Shown: positions 37,410 through 46,438 of the stretch, piece by piece
Numbering within the stretch: the stretch's first letter is position 1
Layout of the letters: the number at the start of each line of letters is the position of its first letter
NCBI RefSeq assembly: GCF_014651495.1
Contig: NZ_BMWZ01000001.1
Coordinates: 312,575-376,574, forward strand
Origin: Algibacter mikhailovii
Lineage (GTDB): Bacteria; Bacteroidota; Bacteroidia; Flavobacteriales; Flavobacteriaceae
Length of the DNA stretch: 64,000 nt
Direction of reading: 5' to 3'
The notes under the pieces: generated by a model
Databases searched by the model: none
What the model was told of the DNA's origin: nothing
Seen by the model: only the letters and a program-made list of their open reading frames with translations
Made by a program: the position numbers and the translations under genes

Positions 37410-38468
37410 ATGAAATTTAATATAGCGCTTTTAGCTGGAGATGGTATAGGACCAGAGGTTATTGATCAAGCAGTCAAAGTAAGTGATGCTGTTGCAAAGA
37501 AGTTTGGACATGAGATTACATGGCAACCAGCCTTAACAGGTGCCGCAGCTATTGATGCTGTTGGAGAACCTTACCCAGATGAAACTCATGAGGTATGTAA
37601 AAATGCCGATGCCGTTTTATTTGGTGCTATTGGCCATCCAAAATTTGATAATGACCCTTCTGCTAAGGTTCGTCCGGAGCAAGGTTTATTAAAAATGCGC
37701 AAAGCTTTAGGTTTATTTGCTAATGTACGCCCAACGTTTACATTCCCATCATTATTAGATAAATCACCATTAAAACAAGAGCGTATTGAAGGTACAGACT
37801 TGGTGTTTTTAAGAGAATTAACAGGTGGTATCTATTTTGGTGAAAAAGGCAGAAGAGACGGTGGAGAAACTGCTTTTGACAACTGTGTGTATACCAGAGC
37901 AGAGGTACAACGCCTAGCTAAAAAAGGTTTTGAATTAGCTATGACACGTTCTAAAAAATTATGTTGTGTAGATAAAGCTAACGTTTTAGAAACTTCAAGA
38001 CTTTGGAGAGAAACAGTTCAGGCTATGGAAAAAGATTATCCTGAAGTAGAAGTATCTTATGAGTTTGTTGACGCTGTAGCTATGCGTTTGGTACAATGGC
38101 CAAACAGTTATGATGTATTGATTACGGAAAACTTATTTGGAGATATTTTAACCGATGAGGCCTCTGTAATTTCAGGTTCTATGGGATTAATGCCATCGGC
38201 ATCTATGGGAGCTGATATCGCTTTATTTGAGCCAATTCACGGGTCTTACCCTCAGGCAACGGGATTAAACATTGCCAACCCTATGGCAACAGTTTTATCG
38301 GCAGCCATGATGTTTGAAACGGCGTTCAATCTTCCTGAAGAAGGCAAAGCCATTAGAGATGCTGTTAATAGCGCTTTAGCCAAAGGTATTGTTACCGAAG
38401 ATTTGGCCGATAGTGGAAAATCATATGGAACTACTGAAGTAGGGGATTGGTTAGCTGCGAATATCTAA
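37410..38468 (+). CDS. leuB: 3-isopropylmalate dehydrogenase
   Basis: A 352-residue NAD-dependent beta-decarboxylating dehydrogenase. Landmarks: LLAGDGIGPEVIDQAVKV, LLKMRKALGLFANVRPTF, the LRELTGGIYFGEKGR loop, KLCCVDKANVLETSRLW and TENLFGDILTDEAS. It is the last gene of the leucine operon, 102 bases after the synthase and with a strong terminator after it. Confidence 0.97.
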   Translation: MKFNIALLAGDGIGPEVIDQAVKVSDAVAKKFGHEITWQPALTGAAAIDAVGEPYPDETHEVCKNADAVLFGAIGHPKFDNDPSAKVRPEQGLLKMRKALGLFANVRPTFTFPSLLDKSPLKQERIEGTDLVFLRELTGGIYFGEKGRRDGGETAFDNCVYTRAEVQRLAKKGFELAMTRSKKLCCVDKANVLETSRLWRETVQAMEKDYPEVEVSYEFVDAVAMRLVQWPNSYDVLITENLFGDILTDEASVISGSMGLMPSASMGADIALFEPIHGSYPQATGLNIANPMATVLSAAMMFETAFNLPEEGKAIRDAVNSALAKGIVTEDLADSGKSYGTTEVGDWLAANI

Positions 38469-38491
38469 AAAAAACAATCTTTATATATTAA

Positions 38492-38525
38492 AAAAGCCTG
38501 TTAGTTCAAATACTAACAGGCTTTT
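38492..38525 (+). terminator. Terminator of the leucine operon
   Basis: AAAAGCCTGTTAGT pairs perfectly over 14 bp with ACTAACAGGCTTTT around a six-base loop, ending in TTTT. It lies 24 bases after the leuB stop. Flanking A and T runs could also stop transcription from the other side. Confidence 0.88.
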
Positions 38526-38735
38526 ATGTTTGCTCATAAAGCTGCAGCATACTTTAAACCTATGGTTTTAATCCATACTATATTTAAAAATGTTTTCCCT
38601 TCAATAGCGCAAACACTTAACATTTATAAGCCCTAAGGCGCACATCGAACATGGTTAGTTTATACAAATTGTAGTATTCAATTGTAAATGACGTGTTTTT
38701 TTTGTAAATTATTGGGAAACACAAACTTACAAGAT

Positions 38736-40328
38736 ATGAAGGTAATTTTACAATCCGCTTTGATACTTTCAATACTTCTGAATCAAAGTGCTTTCGGACA
38801 AACTATTGCTGATTTTACTTCGGTAACACCAGCTGCTCAAACTAATGGTTTTGTGCTTCCTGCCAGCCATACATTTCAAAGAATAATAAAAGTGGGCGAC
38901 GCCTTGACGGTTAGTGGTACCATGCTAACAAAACCAGATTTTACGGCATATGTACCAATTGAAAACAGTAGCACAAATGGCTATTTAAGTGTAAACTCAG
39001 AAGATGCACCTTTAGCTATAGGAGGTACTGGTGGTGGTGGCGTAACCATTTTGGATATTAACTTAAATGGCGCAACAAAGCTTTGGGAAACCACGGCATC
39101 GCAAACGGTAGATTTTGCCCGCGTTGGAAACACGGCTGCGAATTGCTCTGGCACAGTGACCCCATGGGGAACCGTTATATCCTCTGAGGAATTTGCTTAT
39201 AATCCGCTTTTAGGTCTTATAGACTTTAATATGGATGGTTATAATGATGTAGGCTGGAATGTAGAGGTGGATCCTGTTACAAAGACCGTTATTGATAAAC
39301 ATTGGGCCATGGGTAATATGGCTCATGAAAATGTAAGCATTCACGCCAATGAAAGAACAGTGTATCAAGGTGCTGATTCTGATATTGGTTATTTATACAA
39401 ATTTGTGGCTACCAATGCACAAGATTTAAGTGCGGGGAATTTATATGTGTACTCCGGTTCTAAAAATGGCGCAGGCGCTTGGATACAAATCCCTAATACG
39501 AGTATTACCGAAAGAAATACCACAATTGCTTTAAGTGGCGCTGCAGGCGGTACGGTATTTAAAGGCATTGAGGATGTTGAAATTGGCCCCGATGGCATGG
39601 TGTACTTCGCAGTTAAAGATGAAGGACGTGTATATCGATTTTCTGATTCTAACGCATTAGAAACTGCGGCATCCACAGTGACTATGGAAACTTACGTTGG
39701 CGGAATGAATTATGACATTAATGATGGTTCATCCACATCTTCAATACCATGGGGCAATGGTAATGATAATTTGGCTTTTGATGGAGCAGGGAATTTATGG
39801 GTATTTCAAGATGGCGGTAACAAATACATCTGGGTTGTGAAAAATGGACACACACAAGCAGCTCCTGATGTTGAATTATTTGGCAGTGCGCCCTTAGGAT
39901 CCGAGCCCACAGGAATAACCTTTACGCCAGATTACAAGTATTTATTTATGTCCATGTTATTTTTAACTGATCCTGTTTCCAATAATGCCAATCAGACCGA
40001 TGCAGCCGGTAACAGTGTTAATTTTAATACAGGAACAACCTTGGTAGTGGCTTTAAATGAAAACTTAGGAACAGCCCTATCGGTTAATAATGACGAATTA
40101 AAGGAAACCTACAGGATTTACCCAAACCCGCTTAAATTCTCAAAAGAATTAGCAATAGAAGGTCCCGAAATCCAAAACATTACCTTGTATTCCGTTATTG
40201 GCGCAAAAATATTTGAACAGGAATATCGAAGTGTAAATGCAGTAAAATTAAACCTTAAGACATTCAATTCTGGCATTTATATAATTACAATTAACAATAC
40301 TATATCATCAAAAGTTATTATACATTAA
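38736..40328 (+). CDS. PhoX-like (DUF839) secreted protein with T9SS sorting domain
   Basis: A 530-residue secreted protein with a signal peptide (MKVILQSALILSILLNQSAFG). The body resembles the PhoX alkaline-phosphatase family: TPWGTVISSEEF is close to its TPWGT...CEE signature, and GIEDVEIGPDGMVYFAVKDEGRVYRF and NLAFDGAGNLWVFQDGG are beta-propeller blades. The last 75 residues (YRIYPNPLKFSKELAIE...GIYIITINNTISSK) are a T9SS type A signal. It could free phosphate from organophosphates at the cell surface; the Cys of the PhoX signature is Ser here. I start at ATG 38736; an ATG at 38688 adds residues before the signal peptide. Confidence 0.75.
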   Translation: MKVILQSALILSILLNQSAFGQTIADFTSVTPAAQTNGFVLPASHTFQRIIKVGDALTVSGTMLTKPDFTAYVPIENSSTNGYLSVNSEDAPLAIGGTGGGGVTILDINLNGATKLWETTASQTVDFARVGNTAANCSGTVTPWGTVISSEEFAYNPLLGLIDFNMDGYNDVGWNVEVDPVTKTVIDKHWAMGNMAHENVSIHANERTVYQGADSDIGYLYKFVATNAQDLSAGNLYVYSGSKNGAGAWIQIPNTSITERNTTIALSGAAGGTVFKGIEDVEIGPDGMVYFAVKDEGRVYRFSDSNALETAASTVTMETYVGGMNYDINDGSSTSSIPWGNGNDNLAFDGAGNLWVFQDGGNKYIWVVKNGHTQAAPDVELFGSAPLGSEPTGITFTPDYKYLFMSMLFLTDPVSNNANQTDAAGNSVNFNTGTTLVVALNENLGTALSVNNDELKETYRIYPNPLKFSKELAIEGPEIQNITLYSVIGAKIFEQEYRSVNAVKLNLKTFNSGIYIITINNTISSKVIIH

Positions 40329-40342
40329 GCTACAACATAAAA

Positions 40343-40382
40343 GAACATCCTCAAGATCCTGTGTGCTGCATTGAGGATGTTC
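40343..40382 (+). terminator. Hairpin after the PhoX-like gene
   Basis: GAACATCCTCAA and TTGAGGATGTTC form a perfect 12-bp stem with a 16-base loop, 14 bases after the stop codon. The T-run is weak. Confidence 0.6.
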
Positions 40383-40567
40383 CATTATTAAAACGAGGAT
40401 GATTGGATTCCCATAAGCTCTAAATGCCTGAGTCAATCAAAAATGTCCTAAAAGATTCTAGATATTTTGGAATACTTCAGTAGGTTCTGAATATGACCTG
40501 ACGGTTTCGTTTAATTTTCAGTACTTTTTGTATCTTTAATTGGTTATTAATCTAATTCTAAATATTT

Positions 40568-41068
40568 ATGAAGTTTATTGTCCGTATTCTAATTCTGACC
40601 CTCATCTTTTCATGTTCCAGTACAAAATCTGGTGTTGCCAAACCCAGTAAAAAAACATTAAAAGGAACATGGCAAGTTAACAACATCAAATTCGTTGGAG
40701 ATAAAGGTTTATATAAAGCCTTTCTATTCGACCTAGCAGATTCCGCATGTTTTAAGAATAGTGAATGGGTGTTTATCCCAAATAATGGGTCTGGTAAATT
40801 CACAACCAGTGGAACCACATCACAATGTGAGGTCATGACCAATAACATTCATTGGTCATTTAATGATACTGGCGATGCTGGGTCATTATTCCAATTTAAA
40901 TATATAGATGCTGATACTAAGGCAAAAAAAGTGACTACTGGATATAGTGGCACTATTGATAGTCTAAATGAAAACAGTATGGTTTTACGCGTTGCTACCA
41001 CCTATGAAGGCAATGGATTTGATGTCCTCATGACATTCAATAAAGTTTCTGACGATATCACCCTTTAA
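40568..41068 (+). CDS. Lipocalin-like lipoprotein
   Basis: A 166-residue lipoprotein: hydrophobic N-terminus (MKFIVRILILTLIFSCSS) with lipobox Cys at about residue 16. The body has KKTLKGTWQVNNIKFVGDKGLYK, then beta strands ending in a hydrophobic strand (VLMTFNKVSD), which fits the lipocalin-like fold of many Bacteroidota lipoproteins. It is 26 bases before the OmpA gene and probably cotranscribed. A TATCTTTA promoter-like box lies 30 bases upstream. Confidence 0.75.
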   Translation: MKFIVRILILTLIFSCSSTKSGVAKPSKKTLKGTWQVNNIKFVGDKGLYKAFLFDLADSACFKNSEWVFIPNNGSGKFTTSGTTSQCEVMTNNIHWSFNDTGDAGSLFQFKYIDADTKAKKVTTGYSGTIDSLNENSMVLRVATTYEGNGFDVLMTFNKVSDDITL

Positions 41069-41094
41069 TTAATTATTCATAAAAAACATATAAC

Positions 41095-41760
41095 ATGAAA
41101 AAGTATATCATGCTGGTACTTGTAGTACTATCAACCTCTTTATTTAATTGTAAATCCCTCCAGAACGCGAATAACACCCAAAAAGGTGCAGGTATTGGCG
41201 TTGCCGGTGGGGCTTTAATAGGTGGTCTCATAGGCGGTAATATTGGTGGAGCCCTAATAGGCGCAGCTGTTGGTGGTGCAGCAGGTGGCTTGATTGGAAA
41301 CCAGATGGACAAACAAGCCGATAAGATTGAAACAGTGCTTCCAGGTGCTGAAGTAAAACGCGTAGGAGAAGGTATTCAGGTGTATTTTGATGATAAAAGC
41401 GGTGTGACTTTCGCCTTAAATAAAGCCACTCTAACGGATAAGGCAAAAACAAACTTAAATGCCATTGCTGAAGTTTTTCTCGAATTTCCTGACACTAATT
41501 TATTGGTTGAAGGCCACACAGACAGCTCAGGCGATGCTGCTTATAATATGAGCTTGTCTAAAAAAAGAGCACAAGCTGTGGTGAATTATTTAAAATCACA
41601 GGGGGTTGCGGGAAATCGTTTTTCTGTGGAAGCTTTTGGAGAAACAAGACCGCGTTTTGATAATGAAACTGAAGAAGGCCGTTCTAAAAACCGTCGTGTT
41701 GAAATGGGGGTTTCTGCCAATAAAGACATGATTGATGATGCCAAAGCGCAAACCGAATAA
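41095..41760 (+). CDS. OmpA-family lipoprotein with glycine zipper
   Basis: A 221-residue outer-membrane lipoprotein (lipobox FNC, Cys about 19). Residues 30-70 are a glycine-zipper membrane segment (GGALIGGLIGGNIGGALIGAA). The C-terminal OmpA domain binds peptidoglycan: LLVEGHTDSSGDAAYNMSLSKKRAQAV contains the diaminopimelate-binding Asp and the later Arg in GRSKNRRVEMG. It anchors the envelope. It is cotranscribed with the lipocalin-like gene and ends before a bidirectional terminator. Confidence 0.9.
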   Translation: MKKYIMLVLVVLSTSLFNCKSLQNANNTQKGAGIGVAGGALIGGLIGGNIGGALIGAAVGGAAGGLIGNQMDKQADKIETVLPGAEVKRVGEGIQVYFDDKSGVTFALNKATLTDKAKTNLNAIAEVFLEFPDTNLLVEGHTDSSGDAAYNMSLSKKRAQAVVNYLKSQGVAGNRFSVEAFGETRPRFDNETEEGRSKNRRVEMGVSANKDMIDDAKAQTE

Positions 41761-41780
41761 GTTTAATTTAATAGGAAACA

Positions 41781-41813
41781 AAAAAAAGAGCGATATTCAG
41801 GCGCTCTTTTTTT
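41781..41813. terminator. Bidirectional terminator between OmpA and MscS genes
   Basis: AAAAAAAGAGCG (41781-41792) pairs with CGCTCTTTTTTT (41802-41813), a 12-bp stem, and a T-run on each strand. It separates the convergent OmpA and MscS genes. Confidence 0.85.
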
Positions 41814-41817
41814 TACG

Positions 41818-43062
41818 TTAATTTTTAAAGCTGGAATGACTGGGCAATTCAAAAATTTCTAAGTCAAAGTAGGGCAGAGCTGCCATTAAATGATCAAAGA
41901 TATCCGACATGATATACTCATAGTTCTCCCAACGTTTATCACTACTAAACGCATATATTTCAATAGGAATACCTTGTGTTGTTGGTGCTAATTGACGCGC
42001 CATAATCATCATATCCTTATTTATAGCCGAATGGTTTTTTAAATACACGTCAATATACTTTCTAAACACACCAATATTGGTCAGGTTTCTACCATTTAAA
42101 AGTAAGCCTTTATCAATTTTATTATTGGTATTATATGCTGTAATATCGGCTTGCCTGGTCTCTAAATACGTGCTAATTAGTTGAATTTTTTTAAGTTTAT
42201 CAACTTCATTATCTGTTAAGTATTTAATCCCTTCTTGCTTTATAAACAAAGCCCGTTTAATACGTCTACCATCTGAATTACTCATACCTCTCCAATTCTT
42301 AAATGAATCAGAGATTAGGGCGTAGGTAGGAATGGTGGTTATCGTTTTATCAAAATTTTGAACCTTAACGGTTGCTAAGTTTATTTCTATGACATCCCCA
42401 TCTGCGCCATACTTTTCAAAAGTGATCCAATCACCAATATGAACCATATCATTTATAGCCACTTGAATACTTGCCACAAAACCTAAAATGGTGTCTTTAA
42501 AAACCAAAAGTACCACAGCAGAAATGGCTCCCATACCAGTGATAAATTTCATAAAGGCAATATCAGTAATAATGGCTATAGCTGATAAAAAACCAATAAT
42601 CCATGCAAAAATCATAAAGACCTGTATGTAACTATCAATTGGTTTGTCTTTAAAACGAGGGAGGGTTTTCAAATAGTCCTTGAGCGTGTTTAAAATACTT
42701 CGTACCACCCAAAGGGTTAATAAAACAGCAAAAACTTGCAAGCCATTTTCAACATGAACTTCCACGTCATAGAAATCTTCAAAAATATCCGGTATAAATT
42801 TCAATGCCACCAAAAAGGGAATAATATGTGCAATATTTCGTGGTACTTTATTGGCTACCAATAAATCATCAAAATTTGTTTTAGAAATTTGAGCAAATCT
42901 ACTAAAGGCCTGCAGTAATAATTTTCTGATTATGAAATCTATAATAAAAATAAGTATGAGCAATGCAAAAAGCATCACAAACAAATTAAGATAGCGGGCT
43001 GTTTCTTCAGCTACACCAGCGTTCAGCAAAAAATTATAAATGTCACGTTTAAAACTATTCAT
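41818..43062 (-). CDS. MscS-family mechanosensitive channel
   Basis: A 414-residue member of the YbdG-like MscS branch. Five membrane helices occupy residues 1-200, then comes the pore-lining helix (AVVLLVFKDTILGFVASIQVAINDMVHIGDW) with the beta domain start GDWITFEKYGADGDVIEINLATVKVQNFDKTITTIPTYALI. The C-terminal cytoplasmic domain is long. It releases solutes on hypo-osmotic shock. It overlaps the upstream DUF3817 gene by one base. Confidence 0.88.
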   Translation of the reverse strand: MNSFKRDIYNFLLNAGVAEETARYLNLFVMLFALLILIFIIDFIIRKLLLQAFSRFAQISKTNFDDLLVANKVPRNIAHIIPFLVALKFIPDIFEDFYDVEVHVENGLQVFAVLLTLWVVRSILNTLKDYLKTLPRFKDKPIDSYIQVFMIFAWIIGFLSAIAIITDIAFMKFITGMGAISAVVLLVFKDTILGFVASIQVAINDMVHIGDWITFEKYGADGDVIEINLATVKVQNFDKTITTIPTYALISDSFKNWRGMSNSDGRRIKRALFIKQEGIKYLTDNEVDKLKKIQLISTYLETRQADITAYNTNNKIDKGLLLNGRNLTNIGVFRKYIDVYLKNHSAINKDMMIMARQLAPTTQGIPIEIYAFSSDKRWENYEYIMSDIFDHLMAALPYFDLEIFELPSHSSFKN

Positions 43063-43355
43063 TATACAGTAGTACTTTTTAAATAAACTTTATCAATATA
43101 AAATGTTCCAAAAGGAATTATAGACGCTACTAAAACGGTTATAAACTGCTTGGTATTCCAGGAGTAATCAGGCTTTAACATAAAGGTCATAGCAATGTAG
43201 GCAATAAATAAAATACCATGTGGCATACCCAATAATTTCACATATTGCGGGTCATCTGCTAAATATTTAATAGGGGTTGCAATAAATAAAAGGAGAATAT
43301 AAGAAAGGCCTTCAAGAAGTGCCACAATTCTAAATATAGATTTAAAAGAAAACAT
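43062..43355 (-). CDS. DUF3817 membrane protein
   Basis: A 97-residue membrane protein with three helices. The opening FRIVALLEGLSYILLLFIATPIKY and the segment GMPHGILFIAYI are hallmarks of DUF3817, a family of unknown function. The stop codon overlaps the MscS start, so the two are co-translated. Confidence 0.85.
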   Translation of the reverse strand: MFSFKSIFRIVALLEGLSYILLLFIATPIKYLADDPQYVKLLGMPHGILFIAYIAMTFMLKPDYSWNTKQFITVLVASIIPFGTFYIDKVYLKSTTV

Positions 43356-43419
43356 GCTTTAAGATTTAAGTGCAAAAGTAGAACACAAAAATCTAAAACA
43401 CGACTAATTAAGGTGTTTT

Positions 43420-44037
43420 TTAAATGGCATTGAATATAATGAGGCCGTATATAGCAAATCTTAACAATCTTAACGAACCGTAAAGTATCACGCCTCTAAA
43501 AGGAAATTTTATAATCCCCGCCGCGATACAAGATATAGAAAAGGGTAGTGGTAGTAAGGCACCTACAACAATTAAGAAGCCACCCCATTTTTTGGAGTTC
43601 TTCAACTGCTTTTCCATTTTAACTTCTAAATAATGATGAACAGATTCTATTTTGGTTATAGAACGTCCCATCCAATAGGCTAATAAACCACCGGCATAAG
43701 ATAATAACGCGAGTATGCTTAAGTTAAACCAAGGATCGGAGGTTTTGTCTGACCAAGCTATAAATATTTCGGGAGGCACTAACCCTAAAAGGGTTTCAGA
43801 AACAAAAAAGAAGCTCAAAACACCATAGGCCGGAAGCATCTCGGTAATTTGAACCAGGAATTCATTAATATTAAAAAAATAATTAAGTCCCCAAATTAGC
43901 AAAACAATACCTAAAATATAGGGTATGGCTTTTTTCACAGCATTACCAACAAATACATAAAACCCAGTATACTGGTAGTATTGATGCAATAATTGGATGC
44001 GCGATTTATCGCTTTTAGCTTTTGAAGAATTTTTCAT
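43420..44037 (-). CDS. VTT-domain (DedA/YqaA-like) membrane protein
   Basis: An integral membrane protein of about 205 residues with a VTT fold. Landmarks are FFFVSETLLGLVPPEIFIAW, LLSYAGGLLAYWMGRSI and the reentrant-loop phrase FLIVVGALLPLPFSISCIAAGIIKFPF. DedA/VTT proteins move lipids or affect membrane homeostasis. I use ATG 44037 (MKNSSKAKSDKS); an ATG at 44058 adds seven residues. It precedes DUF3817 by 64 bases on the same strand. Confidence 0.82.
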   Translation of the reverse strand: MKNSSKAKSDKSRIQLLHQYYQYTGFYVFVGNAVKKAIPYILGIVLLIWGLNYFFNINEFLVQITEMLPAYGVLSFFFVSETLLGLVPPEIFIAWSDKTSDPWFNLSILALLSYAGGLLAYWMGRSITKIESVHHYLEVKMEKQLKNSKKWGGFLIVVGALLPLPFSISCIAAGIIKFPFRGVILYGSLRLLRFAIYGLIIFNAI

Positions 44038-44199
44038 TTTGGGGCGTTCGGTAGACAAATATACAGTTTATGTTAGTATTTCTAAAAAAATATTAGAAAT
44101 CAATGTGAAATTATTGGTCGAAAAAAGAGGGCATAAATTACAGTTGTACCATAAAATAAATTAAGAAAACCATTAAATTTACTACAAATATAAAATTTG

Positions 44200-45435
44200 A
44201 TGATTGCTATTTCATTGATGTTACAAAGAAACTATTGTATTACCATACTAGGGTTGTCCCTTTTACTTGTAACGCCTAGTCTTCTAGCTCAAGAAGATAA
44301 GACAGCGGATACCCAACAGAAAAAAATAGATATTGAATATACCAACAAGGGGTTTCAATTTAAGACGGTCGATAATAAACACTTACTGCATATAGAATCG
44401 AGATTACAATTTAGGTTTGCCACCCCTGGTGATCAAAACCCGTTGAATTATGATGATATCTATGCTACTGATAATACTGTTTTCAAAATTAATAGAGCCC
44501 GTCTAAAAATAGGAGGACACGCGTTTCAACCGTATTTAAAGTATTATTTTGAATATGAATTGGCACAGGGTAATTTATTGGATTTTAGGATGATGTTTAA
44601 CAAATGGAAAGCCTTTAATATAAAGGTTGGCCAATGGAAAACGTATTATAATAGAGAACGGGTTATATCATCGGGAAAACAGCAAATGGTAGAACGCTCA
44701 ATTATTACGCGCCCGTTTACTTTAGATAGGCAGCAGGGTATTGAATTCTCTGGTCGTATTTTTGAAGGGTCTCTAGCGGATATAACCTATCATATGTCAA
44801 TATTGACTGGATCAGGAAGAGGGGCTTCTGAAAATGATGATAATCATCTCATGTATGTCGGGCGACTGCAATGGAATTTCCTAGGAAGGGAGGTATCCAT
44901 GTCTGGATCAGATTTAGATTATTGCTTAAAGCCTGAGGCCTTAATTGCTTTAGCAGCAGCGACTAACACCAGTCCGTATACGCGCTTTTCTCAAGATGGT
45001 GGGGGACAACTTGATGGTTTTGAACCAGGGGTTACTGGTCAATATGAAGTCAATCAGTTTATGATAGAAACGGCTTTTAAATACAAAGGATTTTCATGGC
45101 AGAGTGAATTACACAGTAAAGAAATAATAGATCATGTAAATCTTAAAACGACCCAATTAAATGGTAGTTATTTCCAAGCGGGTTATTTTTTCTCTAATCT
45201 AATTCCGGTTGTACCAAAATCATTGGAGGTTGCAGGACGTTTTGCATCCTATAATCCGAACGCTGATATTACTAAAAATTTAGAACAGGAATATGCACTG
45301 GCCTTTAATTGGTTTTTTAAAGGGGGACATAGAAATAAATTATCTGCTGAGTTTACATATTTTGCGTTGCAAAGTGATACTATTGAAGGTGATAGCGGCC
45401 TTAGGTTCAGAATTCAATGGGATATATCCTTATAA
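44200..45435 (+). CDS. Phosphate-selective porin (OprO/OprP family)
   Basis: An outer-membrane beta-barrel of about 411 residues. It has a signal peptide ending near LLVTPSLLAQ and the family blocks LHIESRLQFRFA, FKINRARLKIGGHAFQPYLKYYFEYEL, LLDFRMMFNKWKAFNIKVGQWKTYYNRERVISS and the C-terminal FRIQWDI. It imports anions such as phosphate or pyrophosphate. The start may be ATG 44200 or ATG 44218; the first is behind an A-rich leader. It is near the PhoX-like gene, but not in its operon. Confidence 0.85.
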   Translation: MIAISLMLQRNYCITILGLSLLLVTPSLLAQEDKTADTQQKKIDIEYTNKGFQFKTVDNKHLLHIESRLQFRFATPGDQNPLNYDDIYATDNTVFKINRARLKIGGHAFQPYLKYYFEYELAQGNLLDFRMMFNKWKAFNIKVGQWKTYYNRERVISSGKQQMVERSIITRPFTLDRQQGIEFSGRIFEGSLADITYHMSILTGSGRGASENDDNHLMYVGRLQWNFLGREVSMSGSDLDYCLKPEALIALAAATNTSPYTRFSQDGGGQLDGFEPGVTGQYEVNQFMIETAFKYKGFSWQSELHSKEIIDHVNLKTTQLNGSYFQAGYFFSNLIPVVPKSLEVAGRFASYNPNADITKNLEQEYALAFNWFFKGGHRNKLSAEFTYFALQSDTIEGDSGLRFRIQWDISL

Positions 45436-45524
45436 AATTCATAAAACAAGCCATAGTAAGCTGATAATTATCATATCAAAATAGTTCGGGTCGTTGTACA
45501 TTTATGTCATACGATATAAGGGCC

Positions 45525-46097
45525 ATGAAAAATTCAATTTTATTATGTTTTACAGTAGTACTGAGCAGTACACTTTGTTTTTCTCAAAATGAAAATACTT
45601 CCATAAAAACGGACTTTAAAGAGGTGATTTGGCATGTAAAAGGTTTTAAACCTGAGGTCAAGTTTTTAAAAATTAAAGCCATTGATAAATCTGGAAAAAT
45701 ATATGACGTCAAAGCCATACAAAACTCAGAACAAACCAGTTTGTTAGATGTGAAGGCTTTTGTAAAAGGCAAACGCTTACCAGTAAAAATGTTAGTGGGA
45801 CAGGGAAAATATCATCCTGTAAAGGCTATAGATGAAGATGGACAAATTCTAGACATCAAAGCGATAACAGATAATGGGGGTTTTTTGCCAGTTAAAGGCG
45901 TAAGTCAATCTGGAAATATTGTGCATATTAGAGCGATTTATGAAGACCTTATTTTTTATAATGTGATTGCTATTTCTCCAGATGGTAAAACCAATGCGGT
46001 TAAGGGTATTAAAATGAATACGGATGAAGTTGAAACTACGGTTAATGGGATTGAGGTATTCGCTCACATCAAATCTATTCCTCAAATAAAGTATTAA
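45525..46097 (+). CDS. Secreted repeat protein of unknown function
   Basis: A 190-residue exported protein (signal peptide MKNSILLCFTVVLSSTLCFS). The mature part is built of about five imperfect repeats of roughly 24 residues: VKFLKIKAIDKSGKIYDVKAI, then LLDVKAF...RLPVKML, PVKAIDEDGQILDIKAI, PVKGVSQSGNIVHIRAI and NVIAISPDGKTNAVKGI. The shared pattern is a [V/I]KAI pair with S/D-x-G between. It probably forms a small beta structure in the periplasm or cell surface. I use ATG 45525; an ATG at 45504 precedes the signal peptide. It is 89 bases after the porin. Confidence 0.7.
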   Translation: MKNSILLCFTVVLSSTLCFSQNENTSIKTDFKEVIWHVKGFKPEVKFLKIKAIDKSGKIYDVKAIQNSEQTSLLDVKAFVKGKRLPVKMLVGQGKYHPVKAIDEDGQILDIKAITDNGGFLPVKGVSQSGNIVHIRAIYEDLIFYNVIAISPDGKTNAVKGIKMNTDEVETTVNGIEVFAHIKSIPQIKY

Positions 46098-46137
46098 GTA
46101 GAAGCATGGGGAATATGTATACAATTGTAAAATTTCT

Positions 46138-46165
46138 ATTTTACATAATATAAATTATAGTACAT
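46138..46165 (-). repeat. Dif-like bipartite site, inverted and imperfect
   Basis: On the minus strand the right arm is TTATGTAAAAT, identical to the arm in the two sites downstream. The left arm is ATGTACTATAA and the centre TTTATA. Aligned on TATAAT it has one base fewer in the centre than the other two. Confidence 0.4.
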
Positions 46166-46292
46166 TTTACAACAATTAGCGTAATAGCGCTTTTGGGCGA
46201 TATTTGACATAATTGCAGATATAATGTCGCAGACTTATATCGATAGTAATTATGACAAGCTAATTGTGGCTTCGTTAGAATAATTTAGATGT

Positions 46293-46320
46293 GTAGCTAT
46301 AATTCTCTATTATGTAAAAT
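46293..46320 (+). repeat. Dif-like bipartite site 1
   Basis: Left arm GTAGCTATAAT, centre TCTCTA, right arm TTATGTAAAAT: 11 + 6 + 11 bases. The right arm resembles XerD-binding arms of bacterial dif sites (TTATGTTAAAT, TTATGTAAACT). The centre differs from site 2 while the arms agree, as in Xer sites. Confidence 0.5.
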
Positions 46321-46410
46321 ATCCCAGAAGCATTCGTTTTCATAAGAACACTTGGAACTTGGGTCATTAAACTAATAAGCGGTTTGCTTCGCAGCGTTTA
46401 AAAAACATTT

Positions 46411-46438
46411 GTATCTATAATTAGCCGTTATGTAAAAT
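46411..46438 (+). repeat. Dif-like bipartite site 2
   Basis: Left arm GTATCTATAAT, centre TAGCCG, right arm TTATGTAAAAT. It is identical to site 1 in 21 of 22 arm bases and sits in the same orientation 118 bases away. It abuts the 43-bp repeat. Confidence 0.5.
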
